DNA from: Desulfosudis oleivorans
GTDB taxonomy: Bacteria > Desulfobacterota > Desulfobacteria > Desulfobacterales > SURF-7
NCBI GenBank assembly: GCA_020723305.1
Contig: DYJC01000001.1
Span: 328,661 to 392,660, forward strand
Direction of reading: 5' to 3'
DNA: 64,000 bases
Position numbers and translations under genes: made by a program. Positions 1 to 9,803 of this stretch are shown piece by piece. Within the stretch, counting starts at the first letter, position 1; every line of letters starts with the position of its first letter. The notes under the pieces are model-generated. The model did not search any database. It was not told where the DNA came from and saw nothing but the letters and a program-made list of their open reading frames with translations.

Positions 1-375
1 GTCTTCAAACTCAATGGACGAAATTGTCGCAGCTCCCCAGGATTCAGCGACATTCAAGATCTCATGGTCAGAGCTAACGACCAATGCCCTTTCCCGTTCT
101 TTTTCAGCCAGGCGTTTCAGAACAGCATCCGCCAACTCCCCCTGCCTGGAAAAAATAACTTTTATACCTTGTACGCTTTCGGTTTGCCGGGAAATTGCAT
201 TGGAATACATGGCATCAAAAACAACGGTGATCTGGTGCCCTTTAATCTTTTTGTATGCGGCCAACATCCGGATCAGGGCTTCTCTTCCGGACTGAATATC
301 TTCCTGGTCTATGGCACTCAGCGAACCGGACTGTCGAATCAGGTTGTATCCATCAATGATAATATGAAGTGCCAT
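1..375 (-). CDS. NYN (YacP-like) domain protein, partial
   Basis: The 3' end of this gene lies beyond the window start. The minus strand reads an open frame from the ATG at 375-373 to base 1 (125 codons). It opens with MALHIIIDGYNLIRQSG, the typical start of NYN/YacP (DUF901) proteins, in which the Asp of the DGYN motif is a metal-binding acid of a PIN-like nuclease fold. Later acids in the context VVFDAMYS and VVSSDHEIL fit the same fold (the latter like the T/SxD of the family). YacP-like proteins are RNA-associated nucleases, ribosome-linked in Firmicutes; the role here is inferred. It lies just downstream of parB in the same direction. Confidence 0.75.
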   Translation of the reverse strand, partial: MALHIIIDGYNLIRQSGSLSAIDQEDIQSGREALIRMLAAYKKIKGHQITVVFDAMYSNAISRQTESVQGIKVIFSRQGELADAVLKRLAEKERERALVVSSDHEILNVAESWGAATISSIEFED

Positions 376-410
376 GTCTGATTTGCCTGGTTATGTTTTA
401 TAGAAGGCTT

Positions 411-1313
411 CTATGTCTGAAGAAGTTCCAATAAACGGTCAAGGTCTTCGTTGCTGTAAAACTCAATCTCAACCTTTCCCCTTTCTCCCTTTTTTTTAAT
501 ATTGACCTTGGTACCAAACCGGCGGGAAAGATCTTCAGCCAATGTATTGAAATACGGTTCATCGGGTTTGGGAGCCGCTTCCCTGGGTTTGGATTTCATC
601 GTTTTTACCAGCGCTTCTGTCTGACGTACCGAAAGCCCTTTGGATATGACCATCTGGCAGACTTTGATCTGTTGTGAAGGAATTTCAATACCCAGTAAAG
701 CCCTGGCATGGCCCATACTTAATACATTATCCATTAGGCTTTCTTTTATCGGCAGAGGCAACTGACATAAACGAAGAAAATTGGCTACCGCAGATCGGCT
801 TTTGCTTACGCGGACAGCAACCTGCTGCTGAGTCATGTTGAATTCATCCATCAGACGCTGATAGGCTTCCGCCTCTTCCATTGGATTCAAATCCTCGCGC
901 TGAATATTTTCAACGATCGAGGCTTCAAGCAGTTCCGTATCCGTGATCTCCTTCACCACAACCGGCACCTGGCTGAGCCCTGCGATTTTTGAGGCCCGGA
1001 GGCGCCTCTCTCCTGCAATCAGTTCATAACCGTCACTATTTCTCCGAACCAGAAGCGGCTGAAGAATTCCCTGTTCCTTAATGGAATGGCTGAGCTCCGT
1101 CAGTTCATCTTCCGAAAATTTTCTTCTGGGCTGATAGGGGTTAGGACGTATCACATCAATATCACATTGGAAATAATCCCTGGCCTTTGTATCCATGGAT
1201 CCAATATCCGGAAACAGCGCATCCAGACCACGTCCCAGCACCTGTTTTTTTCCAACCGATGGAGCAGGATTGTTTTTTATTTTTTGTTTTTCACTTTTCA
1301 TGCTTTTATCCAC
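411..1313 (-). CDS. parB: Chromosome partitioning protein ParB
   Basis: A 300-residue ParB/Spo0J family DNA-binding CTPase that loads at parS sites and works with ParA in origin segregation. The N-terminal GRGLDALFPD motif is the ParA-stimulating segment. The ParB/Srx-like CTP-binding domain follows, with NPYQPRR, the ELIAGERRLRA box and VENIQREDLNPMEEA. A central helix-turn-helix (MTQQQVAVRVSKSRSAVANFLRL) and a short C-terminal dimerisation domain complete it; the length is normal. It starts 22 bp after the parA stop, so the two form one transcription unit. No canonical parS site was found by eye in the window. Confidence 0.95.
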   Translation of the reverse strand: MDKSMKSEKQKIKNNPAPSVGKKQVLGRGLDALFPDIGSMDTKARDYFQCDIDVIRPNPYQPRRKFSEDELTELSHSIKEQGILQPLLVRRNSDGYELIAGERRLRASKIAGLSQVPVVVKEITDTELLEASIVENIQREDLNPMEEAEAYQRLMDEFNMTQQQVAVRVSKSRSAVANFLRLCQLPLPIKESLMDNVLSMGHARALLGIEIPSQQIKVCQMVISKGLSVRQTEALVKTMKSKPREAAPKPDEPYFNTLAEDLSRRFGTKVNIKKKGERGKVEIEFYSNEDLDRLLELLQT

Positions 1314-1335
1314 TTGAAAAAAAACAAATAATTGA

Positions 1336-2097
1336 TCAGCAAGCCTTCATAATCTCTTTTGCAAGCCTGAGATAATTAATCGAACCGGTTGAAGCGCTGT
1401 CATAATGTATGATTGGTTTGCCAAAGCTGGGCGCCTCTCCAAGCCTCACATTTCTGGGAATTCTGGTTTTAAAAACAAGCTCCTTGAAATATTTTTCCGC
1501 ATTTTCAGCAACCTGCAATGAAAGGTTCGTCCTTTTATCGAACATGGTTAATACAATACCCGAAATGCGAAGACCTGGATTCAAATTCTCCTTTATTTTT
1601 TTTACTGTCTGGAGCAACTGGCCCAGCCCTTCCAGAGCATAAAATTCGCTTTGCAGAGGGATTAAAATATAATCCGCCGCAGTCATGGCATTGAGTGTCA
1701 GCAAACTGAGGGAAGGCGGACAATCGATGATGATATAATCAAAAGAGTCTGAAAGGGTGTGAAGAAGATTTTTTAAAATCTTCTCCCGGTTTGGCTGGCT
1801 CATCATTTCCACTTCAAACCCGATCAGTTCGACCCGGGATGGTATTATTTTCAGTTTTTTCAGATAGGTATCCGCAACAGTATCTTGGGCAGACACCTCT
1901 CCGATCAGACCATGATAGAGTGTGTATGTAAGATCCGCCTTGTTGACGCCAATCCCGGTTGTCGCATTTGCTTGTGGATCGCAATCCACCAATAAGGTTT
2001 CCTTACCGGCATCTGCCATTGCAGCTGCAATATTTATCGCTGTGGTTGTTTTGCCAACCCCGCCTTTCTGGTTGGCTATGCAAATAATTTGTGCCAT
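1336..2097 (-). CDS. parA: Chromosome partitioning ATPase ParA/Soj
   Basis: A Soj/ParA-type deviant Walker ATPase of about 253 residues. The start chosen is the ATG at 2097-2095, giving MAQIICIANQKGGVGKTTT, which places the Walker A box (KGGVGKTT) at the usual distance from the N-terminus; a GTG six codons upstream would add an atypical extension. Further motifs are DCDPQANAT, the Walker B region DYIIIDCPPSLSLLTLNA, and the C-terminal RNVRLGEAPSFGKPI typical of chromosomal ParA. ATP-dependent DNA binding and ParB-stimulated hydrolysis drive segregation. It is transcribed ahead of parB, divergent from the M48 protease gene. Confidence 0.95.
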   Translation of the reverse strand: MAQIICIANQKGGVGKTTTAINIAAAMADAGKETLLVDCDPQANATTGIGVNKADLTYTLYHGLIGEVSAQDTVADTYLKKLKIIPSRVELIGFEVEMMSQPNREKILKNLLHTLSDSFDYIIIDCPPSLSLLTLNAMTAADYILIPLQSEFYALEGLGQLLQTVKKIKENLNPGLRISGIVLTMFDKRTNLSLQVAENAEKYFKELVFKTRIPRNVRLGEAPSFGKPIIHYDSASTGSINYLRLAKEIMKAC

Positions 2098-2204
2098 AAT
2101 GGGCAGCTCTAACACAAATAATGAGATTTGAAAAGCGCATAGAAAAAAATGCTTGTTGGATTGACCTATTCTGATCCATGATCATTATAAGTAATGAGGT
2201 TTTA

Positions 2205-3632
2205 ATGAAAAAAATACAAAAGTTCATAGCCATCTGGACTTGTTTCCTGATCATCCCCGGTTTTACGCTTCCGGGTATCGCCTTTGGCATCACAAATGCC
2301 GAAGAAGAGGAACTGACAACTGAATTCCTGTATTATACCTTTCAAAATTATAAGGTTGTGGATGATTCTGTTATTGTCGATTATGTCAACAAGGTCGGGC
2401 AAAAACTTCTTTCCCAGATGCCTCCCCAACCATTTCGTTATCATTTCTATGTTATTAAACAGGATTCTTACAACGCTTTTGCCGGACCGGCCGGACATAT
2501 TTTTATCAACAGCGGACTTCTGGAAGCCATGGAAAGCGAGGATGAGCTGGCCGGCATCCTCGGCCATGAAATATCCCATGTGAACTGCCGCCATATCTCC
2601 GATATGATCGAAAGATCGAAAATCACCGGTATGGCAACCCTTGCCGGCGTTGCTGCCGGAATCCTGCTGGGAATCGGAGGTGCTTCGGAAGCAGCTTCTG
2701 CCGTTACCGTTGGATCATTGGCCGCCGGTCAATCCGTCTCCCTTGCCTACAGCCGGGATAATGAGCTGCAAGCGGATCAGACTGGGTTAAAGTATATTGA
2801 AAAAGCGGGCTATGATGTATCCGGCCTGTTGAACATCCTGAAAAAAATACGGAATAAGACATGGTATGGATCGGATCAGATCCCGACCTATCTGGTAACA
2901 CATCCGGCAACCGAAGACCGGATCTCCTATATCGGCTCATGGCTCCAGTCCAGAAAACAACCCATTCCCAATATTGAAAAAATGCCCAACTATGATTTTG
3001 AAACAATGCACAGTCGGATTCTGGCCCTTTATACGGAAAAAAGCATGGCTTTCTCCAAACTGAAAAACAGCATGAAACAGAATCCAAAAGATCCTTATAC
3101 CCAGTATGCATATGGATTGTTTCTCGCCGGATCAGGAGACCGAAAAAACGCTATTGTCCATATAAAAAAAGCTCTGGAGAAAAGGCCCTTTGACCAGGTG
3201 TTCATCCGGGACCTTGGACAAACCTACTTTCTGGACGGTCAATACGAACTATCTTTGAAATTTCTGGAAAGCTCGGCCAGTATCCCTCATTTTGATCCTG
3301 AAGGAGAGCTGTATCGTGCAAGGACTTTGAAAGAACTGAAACGAACAGATGAGGCGATACAGAGATACGAGGAACTCCTGGCCCAACGGCCTCAATTTTC
3401 AAAAGCAAATTATTATCTGGGAGAGATTTACGGAGAATTGGGAAAAATGGGCGACGCCCATTTCCATCTGGGAATTTATTACAAACAGGAAAAAAACTAT
3501 AAAAACGCTATTTTCCATTTAAACAAGGCCGTTGAAAACCTCACCGATCCGGAAAAGAAAAAATCAGCTAAGACCATGCTGAATATCGTCATTGAAGAAA
3601 AAGAAAACCAGCCGGACAACCTGTATAAATGA
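2205..3632 (+). CDS. BepA-like M48 family metalloprotease with TPR domain
   Basis: A periplasmic zinc protease of about 475 residues. The start at 2205 (MKKIQKF) follows a GAGG motif and gives a clean signal peptide (basic N-terminus, hydrophobic stretch, about 28 residues). HEISH at residues 121-125 and the third ligand E187 within DNELQAD are the M48 zinc site. The C-terminal half (about residues 270-470) is built of tetratricopeptide repeats. M48 plus TPR is the architecture of BepA/YfgC, which cleaves stalled outer-membrane assembly substrates such as LptD; that role is inferred by family. Its stop is 8 bp from the end of the convergent EF-G gene. Confidence 0.9.
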   Translation: MKKIQKFIAIWTCFLIIPGFTLPGIAFGITNAEEEELTTEFLYYTFQNYKVVDDSVIVDYVNKVGQKLLSQMPPQPFRYHFYVIKQDSYNAFAGPAGHIFINSGLLEAMESEDELAGILGHEISHVNCRHISDMIERSKITGMATLAGVAAGILLGIGGASEAASAVTVGSLAAGQSVSLAYSRDNELQADQTGLKYIEKAGYDVSGLLNILKKIRNKTWYGSDQIPTYLVTHPATEDRISYIGSWLQSRKQPIPNIEKMPNYDFETMHSRILALYTEKSMAFSKLKNSMKQNPKDPYTQYAYGLFLAGSGDRKNAIVHIKKALEKRPFDQVFIRDLGQTYFLDGQYELSLKFLESSASIPHFDPEGELYRARTLKELKRTDEAIQRYEELLAQRPQFSKANYYLGEIYGELGKMGDAHFHLGIYYKQEKNYKNAIFHLNKAVENLTDPEKKKSAKTMLNIVIEEKENQPDNLYK

Positions 3633-3639
3633 GTTTTTT

Positions 3640-5673
3640 TTATCCGCGTTGATCAAAGTGAGAGAACTGCATGGTGAAGGTTCCCCTTCCCTGAGTTGAT
3701 GACCTAAGACTGGTTGAATATCCGAACATGCTTGAAAGCGGTACAATGGCCTTGATCGCCTGGAGATTTATCTTGGGGTTAATGGATTCGATTTTACCGC
3801 CACGGGAGTTCAGGTCTCCGATCACATCCCCCATAAAAGAATCCGGCACAAAAATCTCAACGCTCATGATGGGTTCAAGCAGGAATGGCTCCCCTTTTGA
3901 AAGTGCTTCCTTACATGCCATGGATGAGCTGACTTTATAGGCCAGCTCTGTTCCAAGCGAATCCTTGAAAGATCCGCCGGTTAAAACCGCTTTCACATCC
4001 ACGACCGGATACCCCATCAGCGATCCGCTCTCAAACGATTCCATAACCCCCTTTTCTATGGCTGGGATAAAAGAATCGGGAATGATATCCCCCGTAATTT
4101 TTGACTGGAATGAATTCCCTGCCCCTCTCCCAAGGGGCAGCAGGTGAATCTTTACTTCACCAAAATGGCGTTGACCAGCCACCTCCCGATCAAAAACAAC
4201 TGTTGCTTCCGCCTGTTTCCGGATGGTTTCCCGATAAACAACCTGGGGTTTTCCAACATTTACAAGTGTATTGAACTCCCGTTTCATTCTGCTGACAATG
4301 ATTTCAAGATGAAGCTCCCCCATGCCGGACAGAATCGTCTGCCCGGTATCCTCATCCTGTTTTACCCGAAGCGTTGGATCTTCGGCCATATATTTTTCAA
4401 GAACCTGATCCAGTTTTTCCTGATCCGAATGGGTTTTCGGTTCCACGGCAATGGAAATAACCGGTTCATAGAAATCCATTTTTTCAAGCAGGATTGGAAA
4501 GTTAGAATTGCAAAGCGTCTCGCCGGTTGAAGAGTCTTTTAATCCAATAACCCCGACAATGCTGCCGGCACCGACTTCATCGATCCGTTCTCTTTTATTG
4601 GCATGCATCAGGAGAATCCGGGATAATTTTTCTTTCTGGTTTCGCGCCGGGTTAAACACCTCTGCACCGGCTTTCAATATTCCGCTGTAAACCCTGACAT
4701 AGGACAGCTTCCGGCCTTCGATCATGGAAACCTTAAAAATCAGGGCTGCCAGCGGCCCTTTATCTTTTGCCGCACATTCAACCGTCTCCTCCGTACCCGG
4801 AATAATCCCCTTGATCGGCGGGATATCCACCGGACTGGGCAGATAATCGACAATTCCATCCAGGAGCGGTTGAATCCCTTTGTTTTTCAAAGCACTTCCA
4901 CAAAAAATCGGCACAAGCTTCAACCCGATTGTCGCATTGCGAACTGCCTGAACAAGCGCTTCCTCACGAATGTCGGCTTCGGAAAGAAAGGCTTCCAGGA
5001 TGGCATCATCATGATCGGAAAGCGCTTCAATCAATTTATCCCGATATTTTTTCGCCTCTTCCCGGAGGTCATCCGGAATCTCTTCGGTCTGATAATTCGC
5101 TCCCAGGGTTTCATCATCCCAGACAATCTTCTTCATGCGAATGAGATCAATCACACCGCTGAATGTATCTTCCTGACCAACAGGCAGTTGCAGAATAAAA
5201 GGTTCTGCATGCAAACGATCCTTTATCATTGCCACCGTGCCGAAAAAATCCGCACCGATCCTGTCCAGTTTATTGATAAAGGCAATTTTCGGCACCTTGT
5301 ATTTATCCGCCTGGCGCCAGACGGTTTCCGATTGCGGTTCCACACCCCCAACCGCGCAGAACACACCCACTGCGCCATCCAGTACCCGGAGAGAACGTTC
5401 CACCTCAATGGTAAAATCAACATGCCCCGGGGTATCGATGATTTGAATGTCCCGATGGTTCCACTGGCAGGTTGTAACCGCAGAGGTAATTGTGATCCCG
5501 CGTTCCTGTTCATCCGGCATCCAGTCCATAACCGCCTCACCATCATGGACCTCACCGATCTTGTAAGACCGCCCTGTATAATACAGAATCCGTTCGGTCA
5601 CAGTTGTTTTGCCTGCATCGATATGTGCAATAATTCCAATATTTCGTATATTATTAATTTTTGGATTTTTCAT
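3640..5673 (-). CDS. fusA: Translation elongation factor G (EF-G)
   Basis: A 677-residue EF-G: GTPase for tRNA-mRNA translocation and ribosome recycling. G1 AHIDAGKTT (residues 16-24), switch [11 protein letters not shown]3 DTPGHVDF, G4 NKLDR and G5 GSALKNKG are all present, followed by domains II to V including GRGAGNSF in domain IV and the C-terminal [14 protein letters not shown]. It is slightly shorter than the usual 690-700 residues and is not in a str operon (no rpsL, rpsG or tuf nearby). It may therefore be a second, paralogous EF-G (fusA2 type), which many Desulfobacterota carry. The upstream GerMN gene overlaps its start by 4 bp, indicating translational coupling. Confidence 0.9.
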   Translation of the reverse strand: MKNPKINNIRNIGIIAHIDAGKTTVTERILYYTGRSYKIGEVHDGEAVMDWMPDEQERGITITSAVTTCQWNHRDIQIIDTPGHVDFTIEVERSLRVLDGAVGVFCAVGGVEPQSETVWRQADKYKVPKIAFINKLDRIGADFFGTVAMIKDRLHAEPFILQLPVGQEDTFSGVIDLIRMKKIVWDDETLGANYQTEEIPDDLREEAKKYRDKLIEALSDHDDAILEAFLSEADIREEALVQAVRNATIGLKLVPIFCGSALKNKGIQPLLDGIVDYLPSPVDIPPIKGIIPGTEETVECAAKDKGPLAALIFKVSMIEGRKLSYVRVYSGILKAGAEVFNPARNQKEKLSRILLMHANKRERIDEVGAGSIVGVIGLKDSSTGETLCNSNFPILLEKMDFYEPVISIAVEPKTHSDQEKLDQVLEKYMAEDPTLRVKQDEDTGQTILSGMGELHLEIIVSRMKREFNTLVNVGKPQVVYRETIRKQAEATVVFDREVAGQRHFGEVKIHLLPLGRGAGNSFQSKITGDIIPDSFIPAIEKGVMESFESGSLMGYPVVDVKAVLTGGSFKDSLGTELAYKVSSSMACKEALSKGEPFLLEPIMSVEIFVPDSFMGDVIGDLNSRGGKIESINPKINLQAIKAIVPLSSMFGYSTSLRSSTQGRGTFTMQFSHFDQRG

Positions 5674-6257
5674 CTTATAATAATCATATCTGCTGATAAC
5701 GGGGAAGTTAAATCAATATGACCGGCCAATGTCAATGACTCACGACCCTCGATTAGTATTTTTACGCGTTGAACCTGCGGAATGTTCAAAGCAATTGAGT
5801 TAACGATTGAATACACTGTCAGCAACTCCGTCTGGCTTCCTCCGGGATGTTTTTCCCGGATGGTATCTGAAAAATCAACAAATGCCGTACCATCCTTTGA
5901 CAGATAAAATGCATTCAGGGTCGCATCACCCGGGATTGTACGCACCAGGTTTCCTCTCGGCCCCTGAATCAAATCGCTGATAATGGTTTTGCCGATCTCC
6001 AAAGGATCCTCCGAAACGAACAGTATCCTTTCCTCCGAGACCAGATAAGAATTTTTCTCATCTGAAAAATAGAGGTAGACTGTTTTTTTATTTTTTTTCG
6101 GACCAGGAACCGGTTTTTGTGAAACCATCTTCGGTATCCATCCGGAATCCACATTATTTTTTTCAACATATCGGATAAACAGCAGATATCCTGCGCCGGC
6201 CAAACTGATGAGGGAAGCCGCTGCCGCCATCCGGAATAATAAACGATTTGAAGCCAT
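5670..6257 (-). CDS. GerMN domain protein, membrane-anchored
   Basis: A 195-residue protein with one N-terminal hydrophobic segment (about residues 8-27) that anchors it in the membrane or acts as a signal peptide. The rest matches the GerMN/sporulation-spore germination fold: a beta-strand [12 protein letters not shown], the LIQGPRG segment, [10 protein letters not shown], and the TVYSIVNSI helix followed by [10 protein letters not shown]. In non-sporulating bacteria GerMN proteins are extracytoplasmic and their function is unknown. The ATGA overlap with the EF-G gene shows the two are co-translated, an odd partner for an envelope protein. Confidence 0.8.
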   Translation of the reverse strand: MASNRLLFRMAAAASLISLAGAGYLLFIRYVEKNNVDSGWIPKMVSQKPVPGPKKNKKTVYLYFSDEKNSYLVSEERILFVSEDPLEIGKTIISDLIQGPRGNLVRTIPGDATLNAFYLSKDGTAFVDFSDTIREKHPGGSQTELLTVYSIVNSIALNIPQVQRVKILIEGRESLTLAGHIDLTSPLSADMIIIR

Positions 6258-6280
6258 TGTTATTGCCTGTTATCACCAAA

Positions 6281-6422
6281 GAGCTAATTTCAAAAGTCTG
6301 TTTTTGTCATTCCGGCGAAGGCAGGAATCCAGAGAAGTGAAGAGATATACCGTATTTTCAATTCGTTTCTGGACACCGGCCTTCGCCGGTGTGGCGGTTT
6401 TTCATTGTTTTGAAATTAGCTC
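6281..6422. repeat. MITE-like inverted-repeat element, copy 1
   Basis: A 142-bp element bounded by perfect 15-bp terminal inverted repeats: GAGCTAATTTCAAAA at 6281-6295 and its complement at 6408-6422. The interior contains GTCATTCCGGCGAAGGC near the left end and a CCGGCCTTCGCCGG palindrome near the right end, the kind of hairpin seen in REP/dRS3-like repeats of proteobacteria. No transposase is encoded. A degenerate second copy lies at 61827-61948. Confidence 0.7.
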
Positions 6423-6865
6423 CAAAATATGGAAAATTTCCTGTCTGGGACTGACTGTGCAATCCCTTACAGGCTAAAGGATCTGAATCTTTAAGACAAT
6501 CCCGGCCTGATGTCAAGAAGAGATGCGAACTGTCTTCTCTCGTTGTACCAATATGTTCAAGGTTTCCCGAATTTAAACAGCATCAACACTCGCATGAATA
6601 ACACTTAACAAGACCAACCCATCCAGTGGAAATTACCCAAAAAGTCAAAAAAGATTTCCTTGGCATTCATCCAAACTCATGATACGTATGACAGGTAAAT
6701 GATAACATAATCAATAGAACATACTTTTACAAGGCAAGCCATTCAAAAAAAGAAGACCATTGTGATATCAAGCCTGAAATTGTCATACCTATTAAGACAC
6801 AAGAACCTGCCATTACAAGTTCTGTTGTTTTTCAATCTCCGGTAACATGAGCCAAAAATAGCCAA
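6423..6865. other. Intergenic region without recognisable gene
   Basis: About 440 bp of AT-rich sequence between the repeat element and panP. I see no ORF of note, no tRNA-like fold and no convincing promoter. It must carry the panP promoter and possibly the promoter of the GerMN/EF-G operon. Confidence 0.5.
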
Positions 6866-8506
6866 ATGGAAAAATCAACCCCTTCTGAAAAAAGCACAAA
6901 TCTGATTGCCGATTGGCAAACCCTGCAAAGAATATTCATTCGGCCGGAAAATGATGCGACCCAGGCCACATTATTGAAATATATGGATCAGATTCTTTTC
7001 GGGCTCCAGGACTTCCTCAAAAAACATGTTGGAATCACGGAAGAAATCAGTCTTAAAGAACTGTCCGACAACTACAAGGAAACCCGAATCAGCAAAAATC
7101 CGGAAAAAAAGCTGGCCGATGTTATTACGGATCTGATTAAAAATATCGCTCCAAATGCAGTCAATGTTGCTTCCCCCTACTTTATCGGCCATATGACCTC
7201 CGCAATTCCATTTTTTATGGTTCATCTGAAAACCATTGTCGCAGCATTGAATCAGAATGTTGTCAAACTGGAAACCTCCAAGGTGGTTTCCATCATCGAA
7301 AAACAGGTGCTGGCAAAAGTTCACCGGCTTATTTATCGTGAATCGGACCAATTTTATGACACCCATGTGCAGAGTACAAACACCACACTGGGTGCCTTTG
7401 TTGAAGGCGGAACTGCCGCAAACCTGACTGCTTTATGGGTGGCAAGAAATTCAGCCCTTTCACCTCGAAATCACTTTTCAGGAGTTGAAAAAGAAGGACT
7501 TCCTGCTGCCTATGCGGAGTATGGCATTAATAACTGTGTCATTCTTGTTTCACGGCGCGGACACTACTCCCTTCGTAAAGCCGGCGGCCTCCTTGGAATC
7601 GGCAACCAGAATATCCTTCCGATCAATGTTGACGAAAACCAGAGGATCGATATCACCAGCCTTCAGCAGACCATCCGGGAAATCAAAAAAAAGGGTTCTA
7701 TCAAAATTCTCGCTATTATCGGTATAGCAGGAGCCACGGAAACAGGGAGCATTGATCCCCTGCGAACGCTGGGCGAAATCTGCCGGGAAAACAATATCCA
7801 TTATCATGTTGACGCAGCCTGGGGCGGCCCTGTTTTGATGTCCGACAAATACCGGCATTATCTGGACGGTATCGAACTGGCCGACTCTGTTACAATAGAC
7901 GGACATAAACAATTTTATATGCCCATGGGTTGCGGAATGGTATATTTTAAAAACCCAAAAAAAATGGATGCCATTGCCTATCATGCAAACTATGTCAACC
8001 GGCCCGGGTCTGTGGATCTCGGGATCAAGTCCCTTTCCGGATCAAGAGAGGCAACATCACTGATCCTGGACAGCGCATTAAAAATTATGGGAACCAATGG
8101 CTATGCGCTGCTCCTGGAGCATGGCGTTGAAACAGCCAAGGCATTTGCCGATGAGATTCAAAGAAGAGAGAACTTTGAACTGGTAACCAGGCCGACATTA
8201 AACATATTGACCTACAGAATCTGCCCGGCAGGCATGCAGAAAGCCCTTGCTACAGGAGATGCCAATCAAAAAAAAATCATCAATAAAAAATTGAATGCAA
8301 TCAACAGAACTGTCCAGAGGATTCAGAGAGAAGCAGGATTAAGCTTTGTTTCAAGGACAACCCTCTACCTGAATAATACACCGGACGAAGAAGTGGTCGT
8401 TCTTCGCTGCGCGATCATGAATCCCATGACAGATATGAAAATACTGAACAATATCCTTGATGAACAGGAAGAAATCTATCGCAGCCGGTTTACGCCTGAA
8501 TTATAG
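6866..8506 (+). CDS. panP: PLP-dependent aspartate 1-decarboxylase PanP-like
   Basis: A 546-residue group II PLP decarboxylase. The PLP lysine is K348 in TIDGHKQFYMP and the ring-stacking/pyridine-N acid is D316 in HVDAAWGG; GGTAANLTALW is the phosphate-binding region. The long N-terminal part with PYFIGHMTSAIPFF and QNVVKLETSK is specific to the PanP subgroup, which decarboxylates aspartate to beta-alanine in organisms lacking PanD. Glutamate decarboxylase activity is the alternative. coaBC lies 2 kb downstream on the other strand, so beta-alanine for pantothenate and CoA is a plausible use. It is monocistronic by position. Confidence 0.8.
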   Translation: MEKSTPSEKSTNLIADWQTLQRIFIRPENDATQATLLKYMDQILFGLQDFLKKHVGITEEISLKELSDNYKETRISKNPEKKLADVITDLIKNIAPNAVNVASPYFIGHMTSAIPFFMVHLKTIVAALNQNVVKLETSKVVSIIEKQVLAKVHRLIYRESDQFYDTHVQSTNTTLGAFVEGGTAANLTALWVARNSALSPRNHFSGVEKEGLPAAYAEYGINNCVILVSRRGHYSLRKAGGLLGIGNQNILPINVDENQRIDITSLQQTIREIKKKGSIKILAIIGIAGATETGSIDPLRTLGEICRENNIHYHVDAAWGGPVLMSDKYRHYLDGIELADSVTIDGHKQFYMPMGCGMVYFKNPKKMDAIAYHANYVNRPGSVDLGIKSLSGSREATSLILDSALKIMGTNGYALLLEHGVETAKAFADEIQRRENFELVTRPTLNILTYRICPAGMQKALATGDANQKKIINKKLNAINRTVQRIQREAGLSFVSRTTLYLNNTPDEEVVVLRCAIMNPMTDMKILNNILDEQEEIYRSRFTPEL

Positions 8507-8606
8507 ATCAGGACAAAATCCGACATAAAATGGGTTTGTACCGAGCAGGTATCGAAACAAAGGCCATAACCGCCAAACAGATTGATGCAGATAAGGAGAG
8601 TCAAAA

Positions 8607-9035
8607 ATGAAAACCAAAAATGCAGTTATGAAAACAATTTGCTTTGCCTCTGTTCTAAGTTTTCTGTTGTTCTCATCCAACATCCTGACATGCGGCGCAC
8701 AAAGCAGCCCGGGATGTGCCAACAGGAAAATTGTCAGTGGTTTTGCAGAAGATGTGGGCTCCGAGAAAAATGAAAATGTGATTATCAATACCGTTCCAAA
8801 AGGGAAAACATTCATCCTTACTGATATCGTGGCAGACAGGGCCTATGGAACCTTCAGCTTTAAAATTTCAAATAAAATCAGCCTGAGTATCAATATCAAA
8901 GAATATTCAGTAGATGAAAGTCCTTCCTGGCATTTCTATTCCGGCATACCGTTTAAATCAGGTGAACAGATTATCATCAAAAAGGTTGAGGGCCGTGGCA
9001 ATGTATTTGTATCCGGATATCTCATCAATGAATAG
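8607..9035 (+). CDS. Hypothetical exported protein
   Basis: A 142-residue protein not recognised as a named family. It has a clear signal peptide (MKTKN, then a hydrophobic run to about residue 31, CGAQSSPGC), so it is probably exported; a lipobox is not convincing. The mature part is short, beta-rich by eye (ILTDIVADRAYGTFSF, ISLSINIKEY, GRGNVFVSGYLIN) and resembles small periplasmic jelly-roll-like domains. An AAGGAGAG ribosome site precedes the ATG. It ends 5 bp from the convergent FKBP gene. Confidence 0.65.
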   Translation: MKTKNAVMKTICFASVLSFLLFSSNILTCGAQSSPGCANRKIVSGFAEDVGSEKNENVIINTVPKGKTFILTDIVADRAYGTFSFKISNKISLSINIKEYSVDESPSWHFYSGIPFKSGEQIIIKKVEGRGNVFVSGYLINE

Positions 9036-9039
9036 GGTT

Positions 9040-9774
9040 TTATTGTTTTGTTTTTTCAGGCACTACAAGTTCGATAAGCTCCACTTCAAAAATAACGGTG
9101 CTGTTCGGACCGATAATTCCTCCTGCGCCTGAGTACCGGGGCCCATATGCCAGATGAGGGGGAAGAAAGAATCGGACTTGCCCTCCGGCTTTTATTTTCT
9201 TCAATCCTTCCGCCCATCCGGGGAGCACCTCCTTTACACGCACTTTCGTTGGCCCGCCGCGTTTATAGGAGCTGTCAAACTCCTTACCATCGATCAACAA
9301 ACCTTTATAATGTACCACAACCTCGTCATCATCTTTCGGGAAAACGCCTGTGCCTTCCTTGATAATCTGATATTGAAGACCGCTCTGGGTAACGATGACT
9401 CCTTCCTTTTTACGGTTATTCTGTAAAAAAGCCTCGCCTTCTTTCAGGTTTTTAGCTGATATTTCCGCTATCTTGTCTTTTTGTTTTTCCTTTACGCTTT
9501 CGGAAATCTCTTTTTTCACCTCAGCAATCTGTTGTTCTGACAATTTCGACGGTTTGTTCTGATAACAATCTTGAGCGCCGAGGACAAAAGCATCAAAATC
9601 GATTTTTGTATCCAGTTTCTTTAATGCCGTTATCACATCCTTTCCCATAGTATAGCTGAACTTCTGGGATGTTGTCTGGAGAACCGGATTCTTTTTTGTT
9701 GCTTCTGCTTCTACATGGGTGGAAGCAGCCGGCAAAATGAGTATGGAGAAAAAGAAAATCAATATTTTATTCAT
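9040..9774 (-). CDS. FKBP-type peptidyl-prolyl isomerase, exported (Mip/FkpA-like)
   Basis: About 244 residues from the ATG at 9774, chosen because it has a strong GAGGAG ribosome site and gives a signal peptide (MNKILIFFFSILILPAAS). Residues about 30-120 form the helical FKBP_N dimerisation domain (SYTMGKDVITALKKL, lysine-rich coiled helix). The C-terminal FKBP domain shows VVVHYKGLLIDGKEFDSS, VLPGWAEGLKKIKAGG and FFLPPHLAYG, the active-site residues of the family. It catalyses cis-trans prolyl isomerisation in the periplasm. It lies downstream of the uracil-DNA glycosylase gene with a 29-bp gap. Confidence 0.9.
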   Translation of the reverse strand: MNKILIFFFSILILPAASTHVEAEATKKNPVLQTTSQKFSYTMGKDVITALKKLDTKIDFDAFVLGAQDCYQNKPSKLSEQQIAEVKKEISESVKEKQKDKIAEISAKNLKEGEAFLQNNRKKEGVIVTQSGLQYQIIKEGTGVFPKDDDEVVVHYKGLLIDGKEFDSSYKRGGPTKVRVKEVLPGWAEGLKKIKAGGQVRFFLPPHLAYGPRYSGAGGIIGPNSTVIFEVELIELVVPEKTKQ

Positions 9775-9803
9775 CAGAAAACTCCTCAATCGATTCTGGG
9801 TAA

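Noticed and set aside
1336..2293. parS site near parAB
   Set aside because: No sequence close to TGTTTCACGTGAAACA was found by eye in the par region or elsewhere in the window.
6208..6477. 89-codon ORF on the plus strand
   Set aside because: It runs through the inverted-repeat element and reads FRRRQES- and PAFAGV-type peptides, the usual false translation of such repeats.
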